The notes under the pieces are model-generated. The model ran no database searches and was not told where the DNA came from. It was given only the letters and a program-made list of their open reading frames with translations. From JAWCLZ01 sp037443105 (lineage in GTDB: Archaea > Halobacteriota > JAWCLZ01), in contig JBBIOZ010000008.1 of assembly GCA_037443105.1 (NCBI GenBank), positions 1 through 33,432 of the forward strand: 33,432 nucleotides of DNA. The letters are read 5' to 3'. The position numbers and the translations under genes were made by a program. This document shows, piece after piece, positions 22,739 to 31,490 of the stretch. Every line of letters begins with the position of its first letter. The stretch's first letter is position 1.

Positions 22739-23380
22739 TTGGATATCCTAGGTGTATTTAGAGTTATATTTGGTTTCATCTTGGTTTTATTCATCCCTGG
22801 GTATGCACTTTCTTGGGCTTTTTTCCCTAGAAAGGAAGAACTTGGGTTTATGGAGAGAATGGCTATCTCCTTTGTATTAAGCATAGCTTCAGTTATGCTC
22901 TCAGTATTATTTATAGACTTAGTACTGGGAGTTGATACCACGCCTGAGAATATAGTAATTACAATATTAGCGGTAACTGGTTTGGCTGCTGCTATTTGGA
23001 AGCTGGAAATGATTTATCTCAAGAGCAATTTGAAGCAGAGAATTGATGGGGCATTTGCTGATGGAGTGATAACTATAGATATCTCAAATATAAAGCGAAA
23101 ATTTAAAGCTGGATTTCGAGCAATATTCGAGAAAGATATACCTCTTGCAAGCGAGGATAAACAAGTTGAACTTAGTTTTTGGGATAGAAAAATTGCCTCG
23201 ATTTTTGGATGGAGAACTCCCAGAGCTAAAGTAGAATCGACGAAAAATCGTGTGGAGGAGCGGGGAGTGAAAAATAGATTTTTGAATGCATTTAGCAAAC
23301 GAGGCAAAGGGGAAAAGGAAAAAGAGCTCAAGCGGTGGGAGAGAGAACTTGCTGAGGCTTTTGGATGGAATAAAAAATGA
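22739..23380 (+). CDS. DUF1616 N-terminal-domain membrane protein with charged C-terminal tail
   Basis: 213 residues from TTG 22739, with GAGGTGC six bases upstream. The first about 95 residues are the N-terminal membrane part of DUF1616: DILGVFRVIFGFILVLFIPG, YALSWAFFPRKEELGFMER, then two more helices. The usual C-terminal beta domain (GERFTEFYILG) is missing. In its place is a soluble, charged tail with amphipathic repeats ending WERELAEAFGWNKK; a similar DRKIASIFGW element appears earlier, so the tail may hold a short internal repeat. The missing beta domain is present as its own gene at 409-822. It overlaps the next gene by four bases. Function unknown. Confidence 0.78.
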   Translation: MDILGVFRVIFGFILVLFIPGYALSWAFFPRKEELGFMERMAISFVLSIASVMLSVLFIDLVLGVDTTPENIVITILAVTGLAAAIWKLEMIYLKSNLKQRIDGAFADGVITIDISNIKRKFKAGFRAIFEKDIPLASEDKQVELSFWDRKIASIFGWRTPRAKVESTKNRVEERGVKNRFLNAFSKRGKGEKEKELKRWERELAEAFGWNKK

Positions 23381-24936
23381 TGAGAATGAAGATAGATAAT
23401 TTCATTTCCAATTTAGCAAATCAAGTATTAAATTCAAAACAGCTTGGAAATCTAGCTAAATTGATACAGATATCAAAGATCTTTGGCGAGGATGCAAAAA
23501 TTCGATTCAAAGATTGTTATATTACCGATAAGCTAATTGTACTTGAATCTGGGCATCAACCTAATTTTCTTCCATATCCAGGGGTATGGAAGAAGGTTTT
23601 CCTCTTGGATTTCATCAAGGATAAGTTAATTGAAAATGGAGAGAATGCCATCGCACTTTTTGGATTTGGAGATCAAAATTTATCCACTGCTTCTCTGCTT
23701 TATAAAAATCAAATTCCAGCTTTGAATAAAAATGGAAGTGAGAAGATAGGATTTAAGATAGAAGGTAAAGATAGATGGAAATGCTTTAACTCGATAGAAA
23801 AACCTTCTATTGAGAATTGGCAAAGAGAGATTAGTAAGGTAGAGCAATTATATTGGGAGAGTGCTAGGAGATTAAACATCGATTTTAATGTAACTAAGAA
23901 GCGAATTGATGAAATTTTAGAATTAATGTGGAAGAGCTATGAACTTGCTGGGAATTTTGCAGATATGAATGCATATTTCTTCTCCAAGCTTTGCATTGAG
24001 ATCTTAGGTCTAGATGTTTTATTTTTCCGCTACTCAGATGTTCAAAAAGAAAAGATTTTCTTGGATGAATGGAGAAAGGTAATTTTGAATCTCAAGGCTT
24101 ATAATAATATATATAATGATGTTATTTTTGAGAAGAAGTTGGATATTCCTCAGGTCCAACCTAATCGTTTTCCATTCTGGTATCACTGTGATTGCGGTGG
24201 AAAGATTGATCTCTCAATTGAGAATTCAATTTGCAGTGGAACTTGTCCAGTTTGCGGGAGGGAATATAAACTGGAGTTCGATGGTGAATATAGGAATTTG
24301 GATAAATATTTTGATAGAATGAGCTTGAGCGCGGTAGCGAGAAATCTAGTATTCTCCGATGGACTTGGAACAGCGCTTTATATCTCAGGTGCTGGAGGTG
24401 GGTTGAGATATGGATTGATTTCTAACGAGCTATCTAGGAAACTGGGATTCCACCTCCCAATTACACTTGCTTGGATTTCAAAAGATTATTATTTAGGTAT
24501 AATTCAGAAAAAAGCGCTTCTGGAATTAACGCATACTTTTGAGCTTGATATTGAGGATGTGTTGAATTCTTCGCTGAATGAAAAGATTCATAGATATAGA
24601 GAAGCTCTACAGCAAAAAATTTTAGAACTGGAAAGCAGGCAGGAGGGGAAGAAGGTAATTCAAAATTTTATAGGTAAATATATTAATTCAGCTACTCAAG
24701 CGTATATTGTTAAAAAGACTTTTTCTACGGTTCCCTCGATGCTGGATTTATTTGTCAACATCGATTCAAAGTCTATTTTAGAAATTTGGAGGGATACTGT
24801 TAAAAATGCTAGTGTGGAAACAGAGGAGGGAATGTATAAGATGAAAGGAGATGTTCTCTATGGCGATTCATTCTCTAGAATAGCTATAGAGGAAATTCCG
24901 AGGGTTTATCGCAATATAGAAGCTATCGAGGTATAA
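23377..24936 (+). CDS. BshC/WbqC-like protein with embedded zinc ribbon
   Basis: 519 residues. The N-terminal core VLESGHQPNFLPYPGVWKK (about 55-73) resembles both the TGQQPG-type start of BshC, the cysteine-adding enzyme of bacillithiol synthesis, and the HQPNFLP start of WbqC-like glycan proteins. Later, LYISGAGGGLRYGLI (333-347) recalls the GGPGEIAYW block of BshC. Between them is a zinc-ribbon-like set of Cys (CDC at 271-273 and CPVC at 290-293), not usual for either family. A helical, charged region (about 390-425) follows. It overlaps the upstream DUF1616 gene and is two bases from a PIG-L deacetylase. A ligase or transfer role on an aminosugar, or a thiol, is possible. Family assignment is by motif and moderate; length fits BshC better (about 540) than WbqC (about 230). 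Confidence 0.55.
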   Translation: MMRMKIDNFISNLANQVLNSKQLGNLAKLIQISKIFGEDAKIRFKDCYITDKLIVLESGHQPNFLPYPGVWKKVFLLDFIKDKLIENGENAIALFGFGDQNLSTASLLYKNQIPALNKNGSEKIGFKIEGKDRWKCFNSIEKPSIENWQREISKVEQLYWESARRLNIDFNVTKKRIDEILELMWKSYELAGNFADMNAYFFSKLCIEILGLDVLFFRYSDVQKEKIFLDEWRKVILNLKAYNNIYNDVIFEKKLDIPQVQPNRFPFWYHCDCGGKIDLSIENSICSGTCPVCGREYKLEFDGEYRNLDKYFDRMSLSAVARNLVFSDGLGTALYISGAGGGLRYGLISNELSRKLGFHLPITLAWISKDYYLGIIQKKALLELTHTFELDIEDVLNSSLNEKIHRYREALQQKILELESRQEGKKVIQNFIGKYINSATQAYIVKKTFSTVPSMLDLFVNIDSKSILEIWRDTVKNASVETEEGMYKMKGDVLYGDSFSRIAIEEIPRVYRNIEAIEV

Positions 24937-24937
24937 T

Positions 24938-25561
24938 ATGGTTAAAAAAATCCTTGTTCTAAGTCCTCACACTGACGATGGAGAGCTTGGCTGCGGCGGC
25001 TCGATTGCTAGATTCATTGAAGAAGATAATAAAGTTGAATATGTTGCGCTTTCCTGCTGCGAGAAATCAATTCCAAAGGAATATCCACGTGATATACTAA
25101 AGCGGGAGGTTAAAAAAGCTACAAAGGTTTTAGGGATTGAGAGGCCAATTTTATATGAATATGAAGTTAGAGAATTTCCTAGATTTAGGCAGGAAATACT
25201 TGATACTTTGATTGATTTGAGGAATAAAATTCAGCCTGATGTTGTTTTCACGCCTTCATCGTTTGATACCCATCAAGATCATAAAATAACCACGGAGGAA
25301 ACTTTACGTGCCTTTAAGAAATGCACTATTTTGGGCTATGAGCTGCCCTGGAATAATATAACTTTTAATACTCTTGCATTCGTGCCGCTTAAGGAGAAGC
25401 ATATTCAGAAGAAGATTGAGGCGTTAAATTGCTATGAAACTCAGAAGAATAAAGCATATTTTAGCAATGACTTCATCCGCGGTCTCGCGCAAACGAGGGG
25501 CACGCAGATTGAGGAGAAATATGCAGAGGCATTTGAAGTGATAAGATGGGTGATGAGGTAG
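24938..25561 (+). CDS. PIG-L/LmbE-family N-acetylglucosamine deacetylase
   Basis: 207 residues. Zinc-dependent deacetylase of N-acetyl sugars; the family includes BshB, MshB and PIG-L. Motif 1 PHTDDGELGCGG (10-21) has the metal-binding His/Asp/Asp pattern, and motif 2 DTHQDH (110-115) supplies the second His group. The start ATG has GAGGT four bases upstream. Gene order with the BshC-like protein mirrors the BshB-BshC pair, but other PIG-L proteins act on lipid-linked or free GlcNAc in glycan clusters. Confidence 0.88.
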   Translation: MVKKILVLSPHTDDGELGCGGSIARFIEEDNKVEYVALSCCEKSIPKEYPRDILKREVKKATKVLGIERPILYEYEVREFPRFRQEILDTLIDLRNKIQPDVVFTPSSFDTHQDHKITTEETLRAFKKCTILGYELPWNNITFNTLAFVPLKEKHIQKKIEALNCYETQKNKAYFSNDFIRGLAQTRGTQIEEKYAEAFEVIRWVMR

Positions 25562-25566
25562 CGGAT

Positions 25567-26658
25567 ATGAGGGTACTTATAGATATAGGACACCCAGCTC
25601 ACGTTCATTTTTTCAAGAATTTGATTAAAAATCTGGAAAATCACGGTCAAGGGGTTAAAATTACTGCTAGGGATAAGGAAGTTGTAATGGCTCTATTGAA
25701 GGCTTATGGATTCGAACATGAGAATCGGGGAGGGGTCTATCAAGGTCTCCTTAAGAAAGCTTGTGGGATGTTCAAAATAGATTATAAGTTATATAAGATT
25801 GCAAGGGCATTCAAACCAAGTATACTTCTAGGGGTTCACAATCCATATATTGCACAGATAGGTAGATTGATAGGGAAACCCTCTATAATTTTCACTGATA
25901 CAGAAAATGTAAGAATTGCGAGTTTATTGACATATCCATTTGCAGATGTGATCTGCACTCCTTCTTGCTTCAGAGAAAAAATAGGTCATAAAAAACACGT
26001 GAAGTATAATGGCTATAAGGAGCTGGCATATTTACACCCTAATTATTTTGTTCCCAATTCAGATTTTTTGGATGATATCAATCTTTCAAAGGATAGTAAA
26101 TTTATTATATTGCGCTTTATCTCTCGGGGCGCTTCTCATGATGTAGGGCTGCGTGGTATTAAAAAGGGAACTGAGATAGAATTTATAAAACGCCTTGAGC
26201 AATATGGAGAAGTCTTCATTACTTCGGAGAGAAAAATTAACAAAGAATTAGAAAGATATAAATTAATAGTCCCGCCTGAAAAAATTCATTCCCTATTATA
26301 TTATGCACAGCTTTACATAGGCGAGGGAGGCACTATGGCTACTGAAGCTGCGGTTTTAGGCACTCCATCTATTCACATAGAAGCAACTTCTTCGGGTAGA
26401 CCCACGGGTGAATTGAGTGGCAATTTCTTGGAACTTAGAGATAAATATGATTTGCTTTATTTTTTCGCTGATCAAAATCTAGCTTTGGAAAAAGCTATTG
26501 AGATTTTGGAGAATAAGAATTCGAAGAGTGAGTGGCATAGGAAGAGGGAGAGGCTTTTGAGGGATAAGATTGATGTTACAGCTTGGATGACTGATTTCAT
26601 TGAGAGATATCCTGAGAGTTTTTATGAGTATAGAGAAAAGAAGGGCATTGGGAAATGA
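25567..26658 (+). CDS. DUF354 glycosyltransferase-like protein (GT-B fold)
   Basis: 363 residues from ATG 25567, which has GAGGT seven bases upstream; an ATG at 25546 inside the deacetylase end is less likely. DUF354 proteins start with RVLIDIGHPAHVHFFKNLI, as here, and have a UDP-GlcNAc 2-epimerase/MurG-like fold. The C-terminal nucleotide-sugar part includes YIGEGGTMATEAAVLGTPSI (about 257-276) and ends with a helical domain. Likely a glycosyltransferase or nucleotide-sugar enzyme; activity not proven. It is tightly spaced to PIG-L and overlaps the deacetylase gene that follows. Confidence 0.8.
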   Translation: MRVLIDIGHPAHVHFFKNLIKNLENHGQGVKITARDKEVVMALLKAYGFEHENRGGVYQGLLKKACGMFKIDYKLYKIARAFKPSILLGVHNPYIAQIGRLIGKPSIIFTDTENVRIASLLTYPFADVICTPSCFREKIGHKKHVKYNGYKELAYLHPNYFVPNSDFLDDINLSKDSKFIILRFISRGASHDVGLRGIKKGTEIEFIKRLEQYGEVFITSERKINKELERYKLIVPPEKIHSLLYYAQLYIGEGGTMATEAAVLGTPSIHIEATSSGRPTGELSGNFLELRDKYDLLYFFADQNLALEKAIEILENKNSKSEWHRKRERLLRDKIDVTAWMTDFIERYPESFYEYREKKGIGK

Positions 26659-28094
26659 TTTCGTTATATCATAAAACTGAAAATTGCTATAGTCTATATG
26701 GTATTGATCATTTTATTGAGAAATTTGGTTTACCTATCGAGGTAAATGGTGTAGAGTGTAAAATTTGTATAAATTATGGTGTGGAAAAAAAGGGAGATTT
26801 TGTTATAAAAATAGAGGAGAATGAAATTTTAGATAAAATTGCAGGGAAAATTAAAGCCTATGGCGAAGTTGCTCCTATTTTTGAAATACCCTTTGATACA
26901 GGTAAGGGGCAAGTTATTGCTTATTATGATTGTGGCGAGGAAATATATCCTTGTATTACATTTTCTGAGAATTGCGTTAAGATTGGATTAGATATATTTA
27001 AAGAAACAGGCTATCTTCTATCTGGGCATTTGGATAGAATTTGGGCTAATTTAGATGAAGCTTTGAAGAGAGAAATTGCGAGGATACCAGTGGTTGATTT
27101 CTACGAAGAACTTTTATTCAAATCCATTCTCTACGCCTGCGAGAGATTAGGTATCCCTCTTGTGCAAAAAGCATTTTGGCCTGAGGGGAAGAAATTTGCA
27201 GTTTGCTTGACTCACGATGTGGATGAAGTTAGGAAAACATATCAATGGATAACACGCCCATTGAGATATATCAGAAGAGGTGATTTTAATGCTTTGAAAG
27301 GTCAGTTTTTTTCTTTTATTGAAAAGGTTAAAGGAAAAGAGCCATATTGGACGTTTGAGGAGATAATTAGAATTGAAAATGAAATGGGAGTAAAATCTAC
27401 ATTTTTCTTTCTGAATGAAAGCGGAAAAGCGCATCTATTTTCTCCAAGTTCTTGGAAGCTGTGTGGGAGAAAGTATAACTTGCGAAGCCACGCTATCATG
27501 GAAATCATTCAAAGATTGTATTCAGATGGATACGAGATAGGGGTCCATGGTTCTTTTTATTCCTATAGCGACCTAGAAATGTTAAAAAAAGAAAAAAAAG
27601 AGCTTGAGGAAATATTGGGGAATAAAGTAATTGGAATTAGGCAGCATCATTTGAATTTAGAAATACCAAAAACTTGGCGATACCAGGAAGAAATTGGATT
27701 TGATTATGACACATCGCTTGGATTTAAGAATGATATTGGTTTTAAGTGGGGAACTTGCTTTCCATTTCATCCTTTCGATACCGAAAAGAAAATGAAAATG
27801 TCATTATTAGAGATACCGCTAATCATTATGGATACCCCATTGTTCTTGGCAGTTCAGCCTTGGAATGAATGCATTCAAACTTTAAATTCTGTTGAAAAAC
27901 ATAGAGGTGTTTTAACTCTCCTTTGGCATCATACTGTGTTTAATAAACTTGAGTTCCCAGGATGGGTAAATAGATATGTAGAATTAATAAGAATTTGCCA
28001 GGAAAAAAATGCTTGGATAGCAACCGGGAGGGAAATTGCAAAATGGTGGAAAATGCGGTCGGAAAGCAATATTAAAATGTTTGCTGGTGGGTGA
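26655..28094 (+). CDS. Polysaccharide deacetylase-like protein (NodB fold)
   Basis: 479 residues. The C-terminal 300 residues are a NodB-type domain: THDVDE (186-191) supplies the Asp of motif 1, HGSFYSY (298-304) is the motif 2 region with His, and IGIRQHHL is the motif 3 region. The N-terminal about 170 residues form an extra alpha/beta domain seen in archaeal and bacterial glycan-cluster deacetylases. LWHHTVF and the tail EKNAWIATGREIAKWWK complete the fold. It starts in the preceding stop (ATGA overlap). A degenerate copy of its tail occurs at 31223-31327. The enzyme probably trims N- or O-acetyl groups from a surface sugar or lipid-linked intermediate. Confidence 0.86.
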   Translation: MISLYHKTENCYSLYGIDHFIEKFGLPIEVNGVECKICINYGVEKKGDFVIKIEENEILDKIAGKIKAYGEVAPIFEIPFDTGKGQVIAYYDCGEEIYPCITFSENCVKIGLDIFKETGYLLSGHLDRIWANLDEALKREIARIPVVDFYEELLFKSILYACERLGIPLVQKAFWPEGKKFAVCLTHDVDEVRKTYQWITRPLRYIRRGDFNALKGQFFSFIEKVKGKEPYWTFEEIIRIENEMGVKSTFFFLNESGKAHLFSPSSWKLCGRKYNLRSHAIMEIIQRLYSDGYEIGVHGSFYSYSDLEMLKKEKKELEEILGNKVIGIRQHHLNLEIPKTWRYQEEIGFDYDTSLGFKNDIGFKWGTCFPFHPFDTEKKMKMSLLEIPLIIMDTPLFLAVQPWNECIQTLNSVEKHRGVLTLLWHHTVFNKLEFPGWVNRYVELIRICQEKNAWIATGREIAKWWKMRSESNIKMFAGG

Positions 28095-28240
28095 TGTGCT
28101 AAAGATTGAGTCAAGCTTGAGAAACCAATGTTTATATTAGGTTATGGATACCTAAAGCCACTACCCTCAAAATTAGGATGTCTACGCAAATGCTTGTTTC
28201 TATCATTGATATGCCATTAGCTTTTTAAGGGGGTTAGATT
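28095..28240 (+). promoter_or_regulatory. Leader of the CapK-like gene
   Basis: 146 bases with a TATA-like TTTATATTAGG near 28130 and AGGGGGTTA (28228-28236) placed about five bases before the TTG at 28241. Confidence 0.45.
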
Positions 28241-29592
28241 TTGCCAGATATAACTAATACAGAAAAATTACGCAATGAAGAGAGCACCTTATTTAAAAAG
28301 AATAAATATACCATTCGTCGAATAGTTCGTGGGAGTAATAAATATTTACATTATTTATCATATTTAACTGAACTTAAATTGCATAAGAGGAAAAGTAAAG
28401 AAGAATTGGCAGAGATTCAACTGAGAAAATTGAAGAGAATAATAGAGCATGCCTATAACCACGTTCCATATTATCGTGATTTATTCGATAGAGAGATGAT
28501 TAAGCCTGAGGATATAAAAAAAATTGAAGACTTACGTAAAATTTCTATTACAACAAAAAAAGATATCCAAGCAAACTATAATAGAATAATCGCTAATAAT
28601 ATCGATGTTGAGAAGTGTATCATTTTAACTACAACCGGTTCAACGGGAATACCGCTTAAGATAACAATTGATGAGAAATCACTGCTATATTCAACTGCCC
28701 TCGTTCTTTTTGGTTTTCTTGAGTCAGGTTTACGACCTACAGATAGATTTGTAGAGCTAAAAGCTATTAAAAAACAAACCAATCTTTGGGATAGAAAGCC
28801 TCGAATCTTCAGAATGGATACAATTTCCCTTTACAATTCAATAGAGCAAATTGTTGAATTATTAAAAAGATACAATCCAGATGCAATTTATTCCTNNNNN
28901 NNNNNNNNNNNNNNNNNNNNNNNNNNNNNNNNNNNNNNAAAACCCAGACCTAAATTAATTTTTACCCATGGTGAGACTCTCACCGAATCTTGCAGAGAAA
29001 TAATCAAATCTACATTCAATGCTGAAGTTTATAATACATATGGGTCTGCAGAATTCAATAGACTTGCTTTTGAATGCGAAGAGCATAGAGGCCTTCAATG
29101 ATCACTGATTGCGCTATTATTGAATTCATCAAAGATGGAAAAAATGTCGATTTTGGAAAAGAGGGAGAAATTATTGTAACTGGTTTATACAACTATGCGA
29201 TGCCTTTAATAAGATATAAGCTCGGTGATGTTGGAATTCCAACGGATGAAGTATGCTCTTGTGGCAGGAATTGGCCGTTAATTAAAAGCATCGAGGGCAG
29301 AGCTGATGACTATTTGATTTTACCTTCCGGTAGAATTATTTCTCCACGCAACATCAATGTTATAGAAAATATTCCAGGAATTAAGGAATATAAAATAATC
29401 CAAGAAAGAAAAAATTTATTCAATGTATTAATTATCCCTGACAAAAACTATTCACTTCAAACGGAAAAGGAAGTAGAGGAACAAATTAAATTGGGTTGCT
29501 TTGGAGAGGATATATGCGTTGAAGTAAGAGTGGTAGATGAAATTCCTAGAGAGAGAACAGGAAAATTGAGAACTATAATTTCAAGGATTTGA
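28241..29592 (+). pseudogene. CapK/PaaK-like adenylate-forming enzyme, gapped and frameshifted
   Basis: Phenylacetate-CoA-ligase family (CapK) proteins activate an acid as an adenylate in surface-polymer clusters. The start is TTG 28241 after a strong GGGGG site. N-terminal helices (YNHVPYYRDLFD) lead to the ATP loop TTTGSTGIPLKI, the family's signature. After the N gap the frame continues in register (PRPKLIFTHGETLT, YNTYGSAEF), so the gap estimate fits in frame. Then the frame breaks: it ends at 29101 in HRGLQ, and the family sequence continues at 29098 in another frame (MITDCAIIEFIKDG, PLIRYKLGDVG, C-terminal lid RERTGKLRTII). One base lost at about 29097 explains it; restoring it gives HRGLHMITD. 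Either a real pseudogene or a sequencing error. Confidence 0.82.
28896..28938. other. Assembly gap (43 N)
   Basis: Lies inside the CapK-like gene. Both sides are in the same frame and match the expected family layout with about 14 residues between, so the gap size is likely near the true one. Confidence 0.99.
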
Positions 29593-29599
29593 GAACTTG

Positions 29600-30821
29600 A
29601 TGAACTTGAATGAGCAAATTAGTTCAGAAGTAGTACATTTGGTTGAAAGCAATAAATTTTGGAATTATTGGCTATCTTGTGATCGACCGACTAATAGGTG
29701 GTAGTTCTTTTGGCGGAGTTAGAATAATACCAGATTTATCTCTATTAGAATTGCACTCTCAGCAAGAACTATGACCTATAAAAATGCATTTATTGGTTAT
29801 AGAACTGGTGGAGCGAAGGCCGCAGTCATTATCAATCCAGAAAATGAGAAATACAAGAGAGAAATTCTCATCGAGTTTGGAAAAAACATATCTCCATTTA
29901 TAAAGAGTGGAATGTTCTTTCCCGGCATGGATATGGGCATCACACCTGAGGAACTTCAGATTATATTTGATAGCGCAATGATTAAATGCGATGTGCTATC
30001 ATGGAAAAATCTCTCCCACGAATACACAGCTTACTCCTGTTTTTTTGCCACACTCTGCGCGCTGGAAAAGAAGAATATATCTCTTCAAGATGTTACTTTT
30101 TCAGTGCAAGGATTTGGAAAAGTGGGCGGCACTTATGCTGCCCTTATGTCAAAAGCTGGCGCTCGCCTTACTGCTTTTTCTAACAAGCATTGCGGAGTCT
30201 TAAGCGATGATGGATTTGATGTGAATGAATTGCTTCACAACAAGTCAATTAGCGGAGATAACTTTATTCTCACGCAATCCAGACAAAAAGTTCCGCATAG
30301 CACTGTGCTTGAGAAGGACGTGACAGTTCTTCTCCCTGCAGCTCGTTCTCTCGCGATCAATGAGGGAAATTGGGAAAAAATCAAGGCAGAAGTTATTATC
30401 TGCGCTGCAAATGCTCCAATGTCATATGAAATAGAGCGTCGATTATTTCAAAAAAGGGAAGATAGTAATCACTGATTTTGTTGCTAATTGCGGTGGTATC
30501 CTTGGTTCTATTATGGAAAATGATGTGACTAAAGACATCATTTTATATATCCTCTCGACTTCCTATAAAAGAAAAGTTGGAAGGCTGCTCGACCAGTCAA
30601 TAAGATCAGGCACACCAATGGTAGATGTTGCAAGGGCTGAGGTAGAAAAAATAATTGAGACAGATTTTCAGGATATTTATCCTACTCAGGGTTTACTCGG
30701 ATACTTAGCCAAATTATTCAAGTTAGTTGTTCCCAAGTCTATACTAAGTTCTATAAAGAGAAGGATACCGAAAGACAAAGCAAGAATCTACATAAACAAA
30801 TATGAAATGCCGTGGAGATGA
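29600..30821 (+). pseudogene. Glu/Leu/Phe/Val-dehydrogenase-like gene with three frameshifts
   Basis: Four consecutive pieces in shifting frames spell one protein. Piece 1 starts at ATG 29600 (NEQISSEVVHLVESNK) and changes frame at the TTTT of 29657-29660. Piece 2 reads FGIIGYLVIDRLIGGSSFGG and shifts again between 29735 and 29752. Piece 3 (29771 on) contains TMTYKNAF, RTGGAKAAVI with the catalytic-type Lys, and the NAD loop VQGFGKVGG. It shifts at the AAAAAAGGG of 30450-30458. Piece 4 reads KIVITDFVANCGGILGSIME and on to a stop at 30821. This is the amino-acid dehydrogenase fold. Three breaks in about 800 bases argue for decay, but two of them lie in homopolymers and could be read errors. 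Substrate unknown; in this setting it might make or use an amino acid for glycan decoration. Confidence 0.78.
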
Positions 30822-30992
30822 AAAACGCAAATCTAAGTGGGTAGGATTCATGATAAATAAAGCAGTTGCGACGATGGCATCCCCTTAATTGATTGTCTAT
30901 GGTATTAGCTATGCTTAATGGTCTGATCGTTGGAAATTTTTTTGTGCTGAATATCAAGGCACTAAGATGGATAAGAAATTAGAGTTCCTAGG

Positions 30993-31208
30993 ATGGGATG
31001 GATGTTTATAAACTTCATAGCCCTCGTTTCCTACTATAGAATATACAGATTACTCACCGAGAAAGAGCTGTTGAATAATTACTCTTCCGGAGATGTGCTT
31101 ATTCATCTCTCAAGAATATATAAACTTATTGGTGACAACTGGGTTCTTTCAGAAATCCCCAAAAAGACAAGGGTTATAATTGAGAAACTAAATATACCTA
31201 TTACCTAA
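30993..31208 (+). mobile_element. Transposase C-terminal remnant (IS1634/IS4-like)
   Basis: 71 residues: GWMFINFIALVSYYRIYRLL, EKELLNNYSSGDVLIHLSRI and SEIPKKTRVIIEKL. This is the C-terminal helical end of IS4/IS1634-type transposases of methanogen-group archaea. No catalytic DDE region, terminal inverted repeats or target duplication are found around it, so only a fragment remains. Family named from memory of the motif pattern. Confidence 0.6.
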
Positions 31209-31222
31209 AATCCGACCGAGTT

Positions 31223-31327
31223 GGATTAATAAAAATTTGTAAAAAGAAGAATGCATGGATAACAAATGGGGGCGAGGTTGCTAGGTGGTGGAAAAAAGGA
31301 ATAACTATGACCTGTATTATTCATTAA
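31223..31327 (+). pseudogene. Remnant of a NodB-type deacetylase tail
   Basis: 34 codons read GLIKICKKKNAWITNGGEVA then RWWKKG before a stop. They match the tail of the deacetylase at 26655-28094 (ELIRICQEKNAWIATGREIA, then KWWK). It is a fragment of a second, diverged copy; nothing of the catalytic domain is seen. Confidence 0.8.
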
Positions 31328-31490
31328 ACGATAATTTATTGAGAATTAATGCAGATTCGGCTCATACGTGTTATATAAAAGTAGGGCTGCCAGCAACGTC
31401 TGTCTGCACAAATGCTAATAAAATATGAAAAATCATTTGTCATAAGAAAGATAAAGGCTTGTTGGCCATAAGAATGATAAATTTGTAGAT

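Larger units (their letters stand above)
30822..31490. other. Degenerate stretch with transposase and deacetylase remnants
   Basis: About 670 bases with no intact gene. It holds the transposase-tail remnant (30993-31208), the deacetylase-tail remnant (31223-31327) and a TATA-like TTATATAAAA at 31371-31380, 110 bases upstream of the FemAB-like gene. The first 170 bases show only broken frames. Confidence 0.7.

Noticed and set aside
29986..30203. Overlapping plus-strand frames within the dehydrogenase region
   Set aside because: They lie inside the well-supported dehydrogenase frame and have no family features.
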